Shown: positions 1 to 7,872, numbered from the stretch's first letter. The stretch is DNA of 18,414 nt from an uncultured Thermomicrobia bacterium (GCA_937968015.1 CALBSO010000081.1:1-18414); one strand, 5' to 3'. Notes: generated from the letters alone by a model not told the origin. Translations and numbers: made by a program.

Positions 1-93
1 GTTCCTATCTCGCCCGTCCGTGGTATTGCCTACCACCAACTGCGTAAGTCCTATCGGCATCGCGCCGAGTTGAAAGTAACGAGTAGCGAGTAA
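1..93 (+). other. Left-edge sequence: possible tail of a truncated gene or end of a mobile element
   Basis: Frame 1 is open from the window edge to a TAA at 91-93. Its last codons (about KVTSSE) lie in the heptamer repeat that starts at 75. The peptide has no motif I recognise. The opposite strand is also open here, so coding is not established. A perfect 6-bp hairpin (GTGGTA, 20-25; TACCAC, 31-36) is followed by TGCGTAAGTCCTA at 41-53. That sequence resembles ends of insertion sequences and MITEs I recall from cyanobacteria and Chloroflexi, but this is memory only. Either reading is tentative. Confidence 0.25.
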
Positions 94-168
94 CGAGTCG
101 AAGGAACGCACTCGGACCCGTTCGACTCGCTACTCGTTACTCGTTACTGCTGACTGCCGACTGCCGAC
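75..168. repeat. Heptanucleotide inverted-repeat cluster
   Basis: Positions 75-102 and 121-148 form an inverted repeat of 28 nt (26 matching) with an 18-nt loop. Both arms are built from 7-nt units of the GAGTAAC/GAGTAGC type. On the minus strand, 168 back to 120 reads as seven uninterrupted heptamers: three of the GTCGGCA/GTCAGCA type, then GTAACGA-type units. The right arm codes the last residues and stop codon (130-132) of the SARP regulator. The left arm contains the TAA of the frame entering from the edge. The hairpin could act as a bidirectional end-of-transcript structure, but it has no T-tract. No equivalent GAGTAAC cluster is seen elsewhere in the window. Confidence 0.85.
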
Positions 169-3100
169 TTGCTCCGCATCCCAATGCATGTCCATGTCGG
201 TGAAGGCATCGAGGGCGGCGCGGAAATGGACGGCGGCTTTGACGGTATCGCCCTGGGCTGCGGCGAGGTGGCCGAGGGCAGCGTCTATGCGGGCGAGTTC
301 AGGGCGGGCATCGCATGCGGCGTAGCGGGTGCGGGCGGCATCGAGGAATTCGGCGGCCAGATCGTAATTGCCCGCTGCTGTTTCGATTTCGCCACGAACC
401 CGGTCGCAGAGGGCGACTTCGGCTATGTAGCCATGGGCGAGGCTGATCTCACGCCCCCGCTCGGTGGCGGCGCGGGCGTCATCAAGCCGCCCCGCTGCCA
501 GATAGATTTCGCCGAGCCAGCCGTAGACGCGCCCCATCACGATACGGATGCGCGCACTTGTGCCGAGCGTAACCGCCTGCTCCTGGATGACAATTGCTTC
601 ATCGAGGTTACCGAGGTGAGCGAGAGCGAGACCGAGGACGAAGTGCGCGTTGTATTCATAGATGCGGTTGCCGATCGCGCGCGCCTTTGGGAGAGCCTGC
701 CGCCCAAAGGCGACGGCGCGCGCCCACTCACCCTGCATCTGCTCGTTCGTACCGCTGACGACGAGCGCCGCGACCTCCGCCACGGGATCGCGGATGGCAA
801 TGCCCCGCGCGAGGGTCTGCTCCATCAGCGCGCGAGCGCGGGCGAACTCGCCACGATAGGCGATGGCGGCGGCCATCAGGCCGGTGGAAATCAGCGCCTC
901 GGCCTCGTTCACCGCCGCCACGACGGGAATCGCCTGTTCGAGGAACGCGATGCCGCGCGCATATTCCCCCCGTAGGACGAGCAGCCGCCCGAGAATCGTG
1001 CGGGCGCGGGCCAGGAGTACGGGATTGTCGGCTGCCTCCGCGAGCGGCAGGAGCCGTTCGAGGCGGGGGAGGGCTTCGACGAAATTACCCTGGATATAGA
1101 TCGCGCTCGCCTGCGCCAGCCAGACTTCGGCGAGCAGGGCATCATCCGCGAGGGCGAGCGCCGCCTCTTCCGCCGGAGCGAGCCATTCCATCAGACGGCC
1201 CGGCTGGACATAGAAGGCGATCTGCGCCAGCCGCAGCCGCAGGCCGATGCCCCGGCGTTGCAACGCGTCGCTTTGCGGCAATGATGCCAGACATTCGAGC
1301 GCTTGTTGATAGAGTCGCATCGCTTCGGCATAGGCGTAGACCTTCATCGCCGCCGCCGCCGCCGCTTCGCTCCAATCGAGGGCGCGCTCCCAAATTTGCC
1401 CCCGGTAGGCGTGATAGGCGAGCCGTTCCGGCCCGACTGTGCCGCGCGCCGAGAGCACGTCAACGACGCGCCGGTGCAGGATGCGGCGCCGCGCGCCACT
1501 CGACCCTTCATAGACGACCAGCCGCAATTTGTCGTGGTCGAAGACATAGAGGAGGTTCGCACCCGTCGGACTGGTCCGCTCGACGGACTCGCGCAGGAGG
1601 CGGGCACGCAGGAGGGTTTCCAGCGCATCGAGTCCCTCATCCTCCGGTTGCCCGCTGACCGCGAGGACATCGTCGAAGTCGAAGCCACCATCGAAGATCG
1701 CCGCGGCAGTGAGGAACTGGCGGCTGGGCGCGTCGAGCCGTTCGAGGCGGGAGCGGATCACCGCCTGAATACTGTCCGGTAGGGCGAGATCGCGAATCTC
1801 GCGCGGGCTCGTCGCGCCCAGTTGCAATGCTCCTTGCTCCATCAGCGAGCGCACGATCTCAACAACGAAGAGTGGGTTGCCCTCCGTCTCCTCGTGCAGC
1901 CGTTCCGCGAGGCTTTCCGCACCCTCGCGCACCATCTCCTGCAGGAGGGCGACCGTCGCGCTCGCGGAGAGCCGCGCAAGGCGAATGGTGGCGACGCGCC
2001 CCTCGCGTTCGAGGTCGCGCACGAGGGAGGCAAGCGCTTCGTCCGTATCTTCGGGCCGCACGGTGACGAGGAACATGATGTGTCGCGTCAGTTCGTCGCG
2101 AACGAGATAGGCGAGCAGTTGCAGGGTGCCGCTGTCGGCGCGGTGGAGGTCCGCGAGGGTGATGAGCGTCGGTGTAGGCAGCGCGGTGAGGAAGTGGGCC
2201 AATCCCTCAAAAAGCCGCCGCTGCTCCTGATTCGGATCGAGACGGGGCGGGGTGGGCAGATCGGGCCGGAGTTCCGCGATGTCCGGCAGGAGGCGGTTGA
2301 CTTCGGCGAGCCAGATGTCCGGGACGCCGAGGGTATCGAGATCAATGTACGGCATGATGCTACGGAACGCCTCGACGAACGGATAATACGGCAGACTCCG
2401 CTCAGCCTCGTAGCAGTGACCGGCGGGGATGGCAGGGCGCGCGGGAAGGGGCGGCTCGGTCATGTCGTGCTCGATCCGCCAGAAGAGTTCCTCGACGAGC
2501 CGCGTTTTGCCGATGCCCGCCTCGCCCTGCACGATGACGAGCCGCCCCTTCCCGCGCGCCGCGTTGCCGAGATGCCCTTCGAGCACCGCCAGTTCCTCCT
2601 GCCGCCCGATCATCGGGAGGGGCGGTTTCCATGACATGATCGGCTGCGTCGGGACAGCGGTGCGCGTCGGCGGCGATAATGAACCGGCAGTGGGAGCAGT
2701 GGCACGCGTCAGTCGCCCTTCGCGGATCGCCTCGTAAAGCGCGGTCGTTTCCGGGTCGGGTTCCGCACCGAGATCGTCCCGCAGGCGGTCGCGGCATGCG
2801 CGGTAGTGCATAAGAGCGGCGGCGCGGTCGCCGGAAAGGGCATGCGCGATCATCACGGCGCAGTGGAACCGCTCGTGGAGTGGGTCGGTTGCAAGCGCGG
2901 CCTGGGCGTGCCCGAGCATCCGTGCCCACTGGCCACTCTGCTGGTAGGCATCCACCAGCGTGCCGACGACCTGTAGCCAGCGCCCCTGCCACTGCTCGCG
3001 CTCATTCCTCAGCCAGATCTCATAGCCATCGCAGTCGCGCACGCCGAAACCATCGAGAAAGCCGCCCCGCCAGAGCGCGGCGGCGCGTTCGAGATCGGCG

Positions 3101-3447
3101 AGCGTCGGCTGGCCGGTCGGGGAGGCGGCGAGCGCGTGGAACATAGCGAGATCCACCGTGACATCCGGCGTCGCCTGCCAGGCGAGGGTATCGCCGGTAG
3201 TGGCGATCGGGAAGAGTGGCAGCGCCTGGCGGAGCCGGGTCAGGACGGTACTGAGGCTATTGCGCCCCTCGCGGTCGGGGCTTTCCTCCCAGAGGAGCGT
3301 GATGAGATGCGCGCGGGAGAAGGCGCGATCGGGATGCGCCGCGAGATAGTAGAGCAGCGCCTGCGCTTTTTGCGCGGCGAGATAGAGATCCGTTTCGCCA
3401 TCGTGGATCGTCGGCGGCCCAAGGAGGGCCAGGCGGAGCGTTGGCAT
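130..3447 (-). CDS. AfsR/SARP-type transcriptional regulator with BTAD, AAA ATPase and TPR domains
   Basis: Large cytoplasmic transcriptional regulator of 1105 residues. Residues 1-95 form an OmpR-like winged-helix DNA-binding domain. Residues about 98-245 match the bacterial transcriptional activation domain (BTAD; 'AAALWRGGFLDGF', 'GDRAAALMHYRACRDRL'). An AAA/STAND ATPase starts at 'MIGRQEEL' (about 279), with Walker A GEAGIGKT at 308-315 and a Walker B-like LADLHRAD at 431-438. The C-terminal third, from about 690, is TPR-rich. The order matches AfsR/DnrI-like and LuxR-MalT hybrid regulators; the ATPase and TPR parts normally sense a ligand or partner. The frame is open upstream to 3585, but ATG 3447 is chosen because AGGGGG lies 8 nt before it and the domain begins there. 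The final residues and stop come from the heptamer repeat. The target genes and signal cannot be read from the sequence. Confidence 0.9.
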   Translation of the reverse strand: MPTLRLALLGPPTIHDGETDLYLAAQKAQALLYYLAAHPDRAFSRAHLITLLWEESPDREGRNSLSTVLTRLRQALPLFPIATTGDTLAWQATPDVTVDLAMFHALAASPTGQPTLADLERAAALWRGGFLDGFGVRDCDGYEIWLRNEREQWQGRWLQVVGTLVDAYQQSGQWARMLGHAQAALATDPLHERFHCAVMIAHALSGDRAAALMHYRACRDRLRDDLGAEPDPETTALYEAIREGRLTRATAPTAGSLSPPTRTAVPTQPIMSWKPPLPMIGRQEELAVLEGHLGNAARGKGRLVIVQGEAGIGKTRLVEELFWRIEHDMTEPPLPARPAIPAGHCYEAERSLPYYPFVEAFRSIMPYIDLDTLGVPDIWLAEVNRLLPDIAELRPDLPTPPRLDPNQEQRRLFEGLAHFLTALPTPTLITLADLHRADSGTLQLLAYLVRDELTRHIMFLVTVRPEDTDEALASLVRDLEREGRVATIRLARLSASATVALLQEMVREGAESLAERLHEETEGNPLFVVEIVRSLMEQGALQLGATSPREIRDLALPDSIQAVIRSRLERLDAPSRQFLTAAAIFDGGFDFDDVLAVSGQPEDEGLDALETLLRARLLRESVERTSPTGANLLYVFDHDKLRLVVYEGSSGARRRILHRRVVDVLSARGTVGPERLAYHAYRGQIWERALDWSEAAAAAAMKVYAYAEAMRLYQQALECLASLPQSDALQRRGIGLRLRLAQIAFYVQPGRLMEWLAPAEEAALALADDALLAEVWLAQASAIYIQGNFVEALPRLERLLPLAEAADNPVLLARARTILGRLLVLRGEYARGIAFLEQAIPVVAAVNEAEALISTGLMAAAIAYRGEFARARALMEQTLARGIAIRDPVAEVAALVVSGTNEQMQGEWARAVAFGRQALPKARAIGNRIYEYNAHFVLGLALAHLGNLDEAIVIQEQAVTLGTSARIRIVMGRVYGWLGEIYLAAGRLDDARAATERGREISLAHGYIAEVALCDRVRGEIETAAGNYDLAAEFLDAARTRYAACDARPELARIDAALGHLAAAQGDTVKAAVHFRAALDAFTDMDMHWDAEQVGSRQSAVTSNE

Positions 3448-3455
3448 CGCGCATT

Positions 3456-3469
3456 CCCCCTGAGGACTG
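3456..3469 (-). promoter_or_regulatory. Ribosome binding site overlapping a repeat fragment
   Basis: On the minus strand CAGTCCTCAGGGGG precedes the regulator ATG at 3447. The AGGGGG (3456-3461) has an ideal 8-nt spacing, which decides the start. The CAGTCCTCA just upstream is one CTCAGTC-family heptamer plus flank, so the dispersed repeat sits directly against the Shine-Dalgarno sequence. Confidence 0.55.
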
Positions 3470-3555
3470 GAAGCAGCAGCGCCGCCGGATTCCCCGTATC
3501 CGTCTCCACCAGCCGCACCCGTGGAGTACGCCTGCCGCTGTTCATCCCTATGGGA

Positions 3556-3603
3556 AGTATAGCAGAATTGCACGCAGTACGACAAACGTTACCGTTTTGT
3601 TAC
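3556..3603 (-). promoter_or_regulatory. Candidate promoter and direct-repeat operator of the SARP regulator
   Basis: On the minus strand TTGTCG (3580-3585) and TATACT (3556-3561) are separated by 18 nt, a good sigma-70-type promoter, giving a leader of about 100 nt before ATG 3447. Just upstream are two GTAAC words (3599-3603 and 3588-3592) with 11-bp periodicity, followed 11 bp later by CGTAC. SARP regulators are known to bind direct repeats with 11-bp period near the -35 region, so autoregulation is plausible. The region also contains the small inverted repeat AAACG/CGTTT (3584-3588/3593-3597). No other feature is seen in 3604-3716. Confidence 0.5.
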
Positions 3604-3716
3604 TATGCCGTAATTGTCCGCGATGCAAAGCAATCTCAGCCGCGCGATGCCCGCATGATGGATGCCAGCCTACGGAATGCATGATGCGCGCGGAGGCAGG
3701 AGCGGATGCAGAGGGA

Positions 3717-4898
3717 TCAAGCGAGGACGCCTGCCGCGTATTGCGTGCCGATCGGGTCGTTCTCCGCCCAGCGGGTGGCACGGAAGGGATGGAGGGCCGG
3801 GGCCGCCACTGGGCCGCCGGTGATCAACCGCGCCATCAGCGCGCCGAAGACGGGCGAGAGTTTGAAGCCGTGGCCGCTGAAACCAACCGCACAGTAGTAC
3901 CCTTCGATCCCCGGTACGGCATCCAATACGGGGTGGTTGTCCGCGCTGCCGTCGTAGATGCCCGCCCAGCCACCCTGCGCGACCGACCGGGCGAGGGCGG
4001 GCATGCGGTACGCGCCCTCCGCGTGAAAGCGCTGAACCTCGGCGCGCGTAACGCCCTGATTGTAAGTCTCCGGGTCGGCATAGACCGTGTCGTCCTCCCC
4101 GGCAATCGAGCCACAGAGCGTCACGTCTCCGGCGTGTGGGAGGAGATAGGTGTCGCGGTGCATGTCGAGCACAACCGTGTGGGGCGTGCGGGCATCGTCC
4201 GGGCGGCGGAGCGCGGCCATCGGGTGGCGGCTCGGCGTGATCGGCAGATCGAGACCCCCCTGTCGTAGGAGCGCGACACCCCAGATATTTCCCGCGTTGA
4301 CGACGACCGGCGCGGCGATCTCCCCGGCGCTCGTCCGCACGCCGCGCACGCGATCACCGTCTTGTAGCACTTCCCGCACCTCGATGCCCTCACGGATCGT
4401 CACTCCGGCGGCGCTGGCGGCACTCGCGTAGGCATGGACGGTCGCGACGGGATCGGCGTAGCCCGCCGTCGCTTCCCAGCAGCCGAGGGCGATGTCGTCC
4501 GCCCGCAGGCGCGGATCGAGGGCGCGTATCTCGTCCGGCGTGACGATCCGCGTGTCAATGCCAATGCGTTGTTGCATCGCGACATTCGCCCGCAGGCCGT
4601 CGGTATCTGCCGCTCCGACGGTGATGAGCACGCCGGACGCAATGAAACGTGGATCGCCCCCGCCGATCCGATCCGCCCATTCCCGGAAAATCTGGAGGCT
4701 GTCGCGCGCCATCGCGGCGGTGAAGTCGTTCGAGTAATGCTGGCGGACAATCGCGCCGCTCTGCCCCGTCGTTCCCGCGCAGAGATGCGCCCGTTCGAGG
4801 AGGAGCACATCGCGCGCGCCCTCCCGCGCGAGATGCAGCGCGATACTTGTCCCGATGCATCCGCCACCGATCACCACCACGCCCGCCGTCTCTGCCAT
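3717..4898 (-). CDS. FAD-dependent oxidoreductase of the DAO (glycine/D-amino acid oxidase, sarcosine oxidase-like) family
   Basis: 393-residue flavoenzyme. The N-terminus VVVIGGGCIGTSIALHLA is the Rossmann GxGxxG dinucleotide-binding motif, followed by the acidic LLLER that contacts the ADP ribose. 'AGTTGQSGAIVRQHY' is the family's second FAD-contacting segment. The C-terminus 'YYCAVGFSGHGFKLSPVFG' followed by 'HPFRATRW' is typical of DadA/SoxB/GlpD-like DAO proteins. It probably oxidises a secondary or N-methyl amine or an amino acid to an imine; the substrate cannot be told. Two consecutive ATGs exist (4901 and 4898). AGGAGG at 4904-4909 lies 2 nt from the first and 5 nt from the second, so 4898 is chosen. 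There is no signal peptide, so it is likely cytoplasmic. The nearest same-strand gene upstream is 138 nt away, so it may have its own promoter. Confidence 0.9.
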   Translation of the reverse strand: MAETAGVVVIGGGCIGTSIALHLAREGARDVLLLERAHLCAGTTGQSGAIVRQHYSNDFTAAMARDSLQIFREWADRIGGGDPRFIASGVLITVGAADTDGLRANVAMQQRIGIDTRIVTPDEIRALDPRLRADDIALGCWEATAGYADPVATVHAYASAASAAGVTIREGIEVREVLQDGDRVRGVRTSAGEIAAPVVVNAGNIWGVALLRQGGLDLPITPSRHPMAALRRPDDARTPHTVVLDMHRDTYLLPHAGDVTLCGSIAGEDDTVYADPETYNQGVTRAEVQRFHAEGAYRMPALARSVAQGGWAGIYDGSADNHPVLDAVPGIEGYYCAVGFSGHGFKLSPVFGALMARLITGGPVAAPALHPFRATRWAENDPIGTQYAAGVLA

Positions 4899-4955
4899 CA
4901 TTGCCTCCTCTTTCGGGTAGTATTGAACCGCCAGGACGACGAGAACGCAAAGGGG

Positions 4956-5041
4956 AGAGAAGAGTCTTCTCTTTCTCCCCCTTCCGGGTGTGGGCGCCTT
5001 TGGGCAGCGCGGGCAGTATCGGGAAGGGGGTCGGGGTTAGG
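4956..5041. repeat. GC-rich palindromic element overlapping the methyltransferase stop codon
   Basis: Two nested palindromes lie here. AGAGAAGA (4956-4963) pairs with TCTTCTCT (4965-4972) around one base. CCCCCTTCC (4977-4985) pairs with GGAAGGGGG (5022-5030). The right end GGTCGGGGTTAGG (5029-5041) closely matches the right end of the 11265-11379 element (GGCCGGGGATTAGG), and both contain TCTCCCCCTTC, so they belong to one family with variable centres. The TAA stop of the downstream-reading methyltransferase (5037-5039) lies inside the right end. The structures may also stop transcription. Confidence 0.6.
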
Positions 5042-5741
5042 CTGGCCGCTCGGCGACGAACCACCACGTCGTGGCAATCGTTTGTTGCAGCACACGGTCT
5101 GCCAATTGCTCGCTTATTGCTTCGCTGTACTTCGTCGGGGCGCCATCGAAGGCAGGGCCGAAGACAGGCCATTGCTCGATGATCCGCCAGCCGAGTGCGG
5201 TCAGGAGTTCCTCCAATTCCCAGGGCAGCAGGTGGGTACGGATGCGTGGCTCGTCATTGCCCGGCAGAAAGCGCTGCCACCACTCGTGCTTGATCGGTGA
5301 ATATGCTCCCAGCGCACTGATCAGTAGTCGCGCTCCTGGCTTGAGTACGCGTCGGCACTCAGCCAGCGCGATGCCCGGACGCGGCGTGAAATCAATGACC
5401 GCCGAGCAGATGATCGCGTCGAACGTGCTATCCGGGAACGCGAGTCGCTCGATATCGCCCACGGTAAACTGTGCAATCTCATTGGAGAGGCGATGCGCGT
5501 GCGCGACCTCCCGCGCATTCGCGATCATCCGCTCTGATGCGTCAATGCCCCGTATCCGATACCCTTGCGCCGCGAGTGGCACGCTGATCGCGCCCGCCCC
5601 GCAGCCCGCATCGAGAATGATGCTTCCCAATCCGCAGCCGAGGAATTGTGCCAATCGCGCCGACCGCTCCGGGTGCGGCGTGCGCCACTGCCGCCACTCA
5701 TCGGCGATGCCGTCCCAGAACTGTCCAGCGGTCTCGCTCAT
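5037..5741 (-). CDS. SAM-dependent class I methyltransferase
   Basis: 234-residue protein with the seven-stranded Rossmann-like methyltransferase fold. Motif I is ILDAGCGAG, motif II region RGIDASERMI, followed by VGDIERLAFPDSTFDAIICS (motifs III-IV) and 'ALAECRRVLKPGARLLIS' (motif V-VI). This is the UbiE/Methyltransf_11 pattern. The acceptor substrate is unknown. The frame is open upstream to 5855, but that part overlaps the dehydratase gene. ATG 5741 opens 'MSETAGQFWDGIADEWRQW', a usual family start, with purine-rich GGAGAAAAGG upstream. It begins 49 nt after the dehydratase stop, so cotranscription is likely. The C-terminus 'WWFVAERPA' is complete, and the stop is provided by the palindromic element. 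Confidence 0.85.
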   Translation of the reverse strand: MSETAGQFWDGIADEWRQWRTPHPERSARLAQFLGCGLGSIILDAGCGAGAISVPLAAQGYRIRGIDASERMIANAREVAHAHRLSNEIAQFTVGDIERLAFPDSTFDAIICSAVIDFTPRPGIALAECRRVLKPGARLLISALGAYSPIKHEWWQRFLPGNDEPRIRTHLLPWELEELLTALGWRIIEQWPVFGPAFDGAPTKYSEAISEQLADRVLQQTIATTWWFVAERPA

Positions 5742-5790
5742 GCTGGCGCCTTTTCTCCTACCACCACTGATTCGCAGCCCTTGGACTTCG

Positions 5791-6942
5791 TCACGGCGTG
5801 GTCGGTGTCGCGCCGAAGAGTGTCGTGCCGGGGCGGAGGTAGGGGATGAGGGCATCGTCGTTGACGTCGAGGCCGATGCCCGGTCTGTCGCTCAGGGTAA
5901 CATGGCCGTGCTGAATGACGGGCTGCGCTCCCGTCGCGAAGTCGTTCCAGCCCTCGTAGTCCACCCAGTGCCATTCCATGACGAGGAAATTGGGGATCGT
6001 CGCGCAGACGTGCGCCGAGGCCATTGTGCCCAGGGGGCCACAGACATTGTGCGGTGCGAACTGGATGTAGTAGACCTCCGCCATATTGGCGATCTTCCGG
6101 CATTCCGAGAGGCCGCCGCACTTCGGAATGTCCGGCATGATCGTATCCACCGCCTGCTGCTCGATCAGATCGCGGAACCCCCACCGCAAATACAAGTTCT
6201 CGCCCGCGCAGAGCGGCACGGGCGAATGCAATTTCACCTCGCGCATCGCCGCGACATTCTCCGGCGGCACCGGCTCCTCCAGCCAGAGTAGTTTGAACGG
6301 CTCCATCGCCTTCGCGACGCGGATGCCGCTCGCTGTGTCGTACCGGCCATGCATGTCAATCGCCAGATCAATCTTCGGCCCGACGGCCTCGCGCACTGCC
6401 GCGACGCGGTCGGTCATCCATTCCACTTCCGGGCCGGAGGCGTTCCAGTTCCACCGGTCGTTGCGGAAGCCGTGGCTTCGTTCATCCACATCGAATTTGA
6501 TCGCGTCGAAGCCGAGCGCGACGACTTCCTTCGCCCGCTGCGCGTACGAGGCAGGGGAGAAGTCCTTGCCCGCATGGCTGTCGCAGTAGAGGCGGACGGT
6601 GTCGCGGAATTTGCCGCCGAGCAGTTGATAAACCGGCACGCCGAGAATCTTCCCCGCGAGGTCCCACAAGGCGATCTCGATGCCCGTCATCGCCGTGACG
6701 GTCGCGCCGGACATCGCGCCATCGAAGAGGCGGGAGCGACGCATCTTCTCGAACAGCATGTCCACATTGACCGGGTCCTCGCCGATCACATACTGCTTGA
6801 GCGCATGAATCATTGCCGGGCACCCCTCGCCGCCGTGGATGCACTCGCCGTTGCCGATCACACCCTCGTCCGTGTAGATGCGGACGTACGTCGAGTAGCC
6901 GTGCCCCTTGACCTCTGCCGTCCGAATGTCCGTGATTTTCAT
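5791..6942 (-). CDS. Enolase-superfamily sugar-acid dehydratase, galactonate dehydratase-like
   Basis: 383-residue mandelate racemase/muconate lactonizing enzyme-type protein. The capping domain covers residues 1-125 and the TIM barrel the rest. Metal ligands are D196, E222 (WLEEP) and E248 (CAGEN). D196-M-H198-G-R matches the D-x-H-G-R signature of acid-sugar dehydratases such as D-galactonate and D-mannonate dehydratases. The general-base dyad is D271 (MPDIPKCGG) and H298 (APHN). KFDVD lies at 149-153. It should therefore dehydrate a sugar acid to a 2-keto-3-deoxy acid using Mg2+. The exact substrate cannot be told; galactonate is the best guess. The start is ATG 6942 with only a weak GAGGG upstream. 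It follows the RraA-family gene by 105 nt on the same strand, which suggests one catabolic pathway. Confidence 0.9.
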   Translation of the reverse strand: MKITDIRTAEVKGHGYSTYVRIYTDEGVIGNGECIHGGEGCPAMIHALKQYVIGEDPVNVDMLFEKMRRSRLFDGAMSGATVTAMTGIEIALWDLAGKILGVPVYQLLGGKFRDTVRLYCDSHAGKDFSPASYAQRAKEVVALGFDAIKFDVDERSHGFRNDRWNWNASGPEVEWMTDRVAAVREAVGPKIDLAIDMHGRYDTASGIRVAKAMEPFKLLWLEEPVPPENVAAMREVKLHSPVPLCAGENLYLRWGFRDLIEQQAVDTIMPDIPKCGGLSECRKIANMAEVYYIQFAPHNVCGPLGTMASAHVCATIPNFLVMEWHWVDYEGWNDFATGAQPVIQHGHVTLSDRPGIGLDVNDDALIPYLRPGTTLFGATPTTP

Positions 6943-7012
6943 GTGGTCTGCTTACCCTCATTCAAAGGACTGAGCGGTCTCCGTCCCTCATGGTGCGTCA
7001 GGCATTCTACAG

Positions 7013-7031
7013 ATCATGCTCGGAGCATGAT
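7013..7031. promoter_or_regulatory. 19-bp perfect palindrome upstream of the dehydratase (candidate operator)
   Basis: ATCATGCTC and GAGCATGAT are perfect 9-bp arms around a single G, 71 nt upstream of the dehydratase ATG in the gap after the RraA gene. A TAGAAT word (-10-like, minus strand) lies just downstream at about 7005-7010, so a dimeric regulator bound here would block it. No good -35 is seen. It could instead be a dispersed palindrome or a weak transcript end without a T-tract. Confidence 0.4.
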
Positions 7032-7045
7032 GGGAGAGTATCCTT

Positions 7046-7063
7046 CCTCAGTCCTCAGTCCTG
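7046..7063. repeat. CTCAGTC heptamer cluster at the RraA gene stop
   Basis: CCTCAGTCCTCAGTCCTG contains two CTCAGTC units. The minus-strand complement reads as the last codons of the RraA-family gene (R-T-E-D-stop), so the repeat supplies its C-terminus. A fragment GGACTGAG is also seen at about 6968-6975 in the same gap. Confidence 0.75.
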
Positions 7064-7872
7064 TTCTTCCGCCATTGCTGGAAGTCCGACTCGATATTTG
7101 CTGTCCATTCGGGCACGTCAATCTCGCCGGGGGTGTAGACGCCCGCCGTCAGTCGCTCGCGGCTGAAGGCGTCGCGCTGCATGATCGTTTCGGCGGTCTC
7201 GACGACCTCCTGTGCAAGGTGCGCCGGGATGAAGACGATGCCCGTCGGCGTGCCGAGGACAACATCGCCGGGGAGTACCGTCACATTCTCGATGCGCATC
7301 GGCAGGTTGATGCCGCCGAGCGTCACATCCATAATGAACGACGGGTGCAGACCACGGCAGAAAATGTTGATATCCGGCATTTCTGAGATGCCGCGATAAT
7401 CGCGGACGGTGCCCTCGATCACCGCTCCCGTGCCGGTGCGATTGGCGACGGAGGTCGTGAGATTGTCACCGACGAACGGCCCGCCCTCGACCTTACCGAA
7501 CATATCCACGACCATCACATCGCGTGGTTCGAGGGTATTGATCACCCAGGAGTTCTGGCCACCCCGGTTGCCGCGCCCCTCGGCCTCGCCTGTCTCCTGC
7601 ACGAGGTCGTGGAAGTCGGGCCGGTGGGGGAGGAAGATTGCCGTGACCGCCCGCCCGACGAGGATGCGACCCGGATGCGTCTCGAACCAGCCGCCGACGA
7701 ACTGCCGCGGGTAGCCGAGTTTGCGGAGCGTTCCCCACGCTTCCTCGGAGGAAACCGCACGCATGCGGTCAAGGAGGTCGTCCGGCACCTTCGGGCGCCC
7801 ATCCGGGAACCGCTCGCCGCTATATTGGCGGGTCATTTCGATAATCGCTTCGCGGGGCCAGACGATATGCAC
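7048..7872 (-). CDS. RraA-family protein (HMG/CHA aldolase or oxaloacetate decarboxylase-like)
   Basis: 274-residue protein of the RraA/'dimethylmenaquinone methyltransferase-like' superfamily, now known mostly as class II pyruvate aldolases and beta-keto acid decarboxylases. Family motifs are seen: FVGDNL (substrate loop) and GTGAVIEGTVRD, whose R-D pair binds substrate and the divalent metal. 'LPGDVVLGTPTGIVFIP' is the conserved later strand pair. Length agrees with the longer metabolic subgroup (about 220-300) rather than RNase E inhibitor RraA (about 160). GTG 7872 is chosen because GGAGG lies 7 nt upstream; the frame continues to a TTG at 7917, which has no such site. Its position before a sugar-acid dehydratase suggests cleavage of a related keto or hydroxy acid. 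The last residues come from a heptamer repeat. Confidence 0.85.
   Translation of the reverse strand: MHIVWPREAIIEMTRQYSGERFPDGRPKVPDDLLDRMRAVSSEEAWGTLRKLGYPRQFVGGWFETHPGRILVGRAVTAIFLPHRPDFHDLVQETGEAEGRGNRGGQNSWVINTLEPRDVMVVDMFGKVEGGPFVGDNLTTSVANRTGTGAVIEGTVRDYRGISEMPDINIFCRGLHPSFIMDVTLGGINLPMRIENVTVLPGDVVLGTPTGIVFIPAHLAQEVVETAETIMQRDAFSRERLTAGVYTPGEIDVPEWTANIESDFQQWRKNRTED

Noticed and set aside
75..168. CRISPR-like array
   Set aside because: The units are 7 nt, contiguous and without unique spacers, and there are no cas genes in the window.
3448..3585. 46-residue N-terminal extension of the SARP regulator
   Set aside because: No family similarity, it runs through the probable promoter's transcribed leader, and a well-spaced AGGGGG precedes ATG 3447.
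3441..5300. Plus-strand open frames opposite the FAD oxidoreductase
   Set aside because: Composition and lack of motifs mark them as antisense shadows of the 3717-4898 gene.
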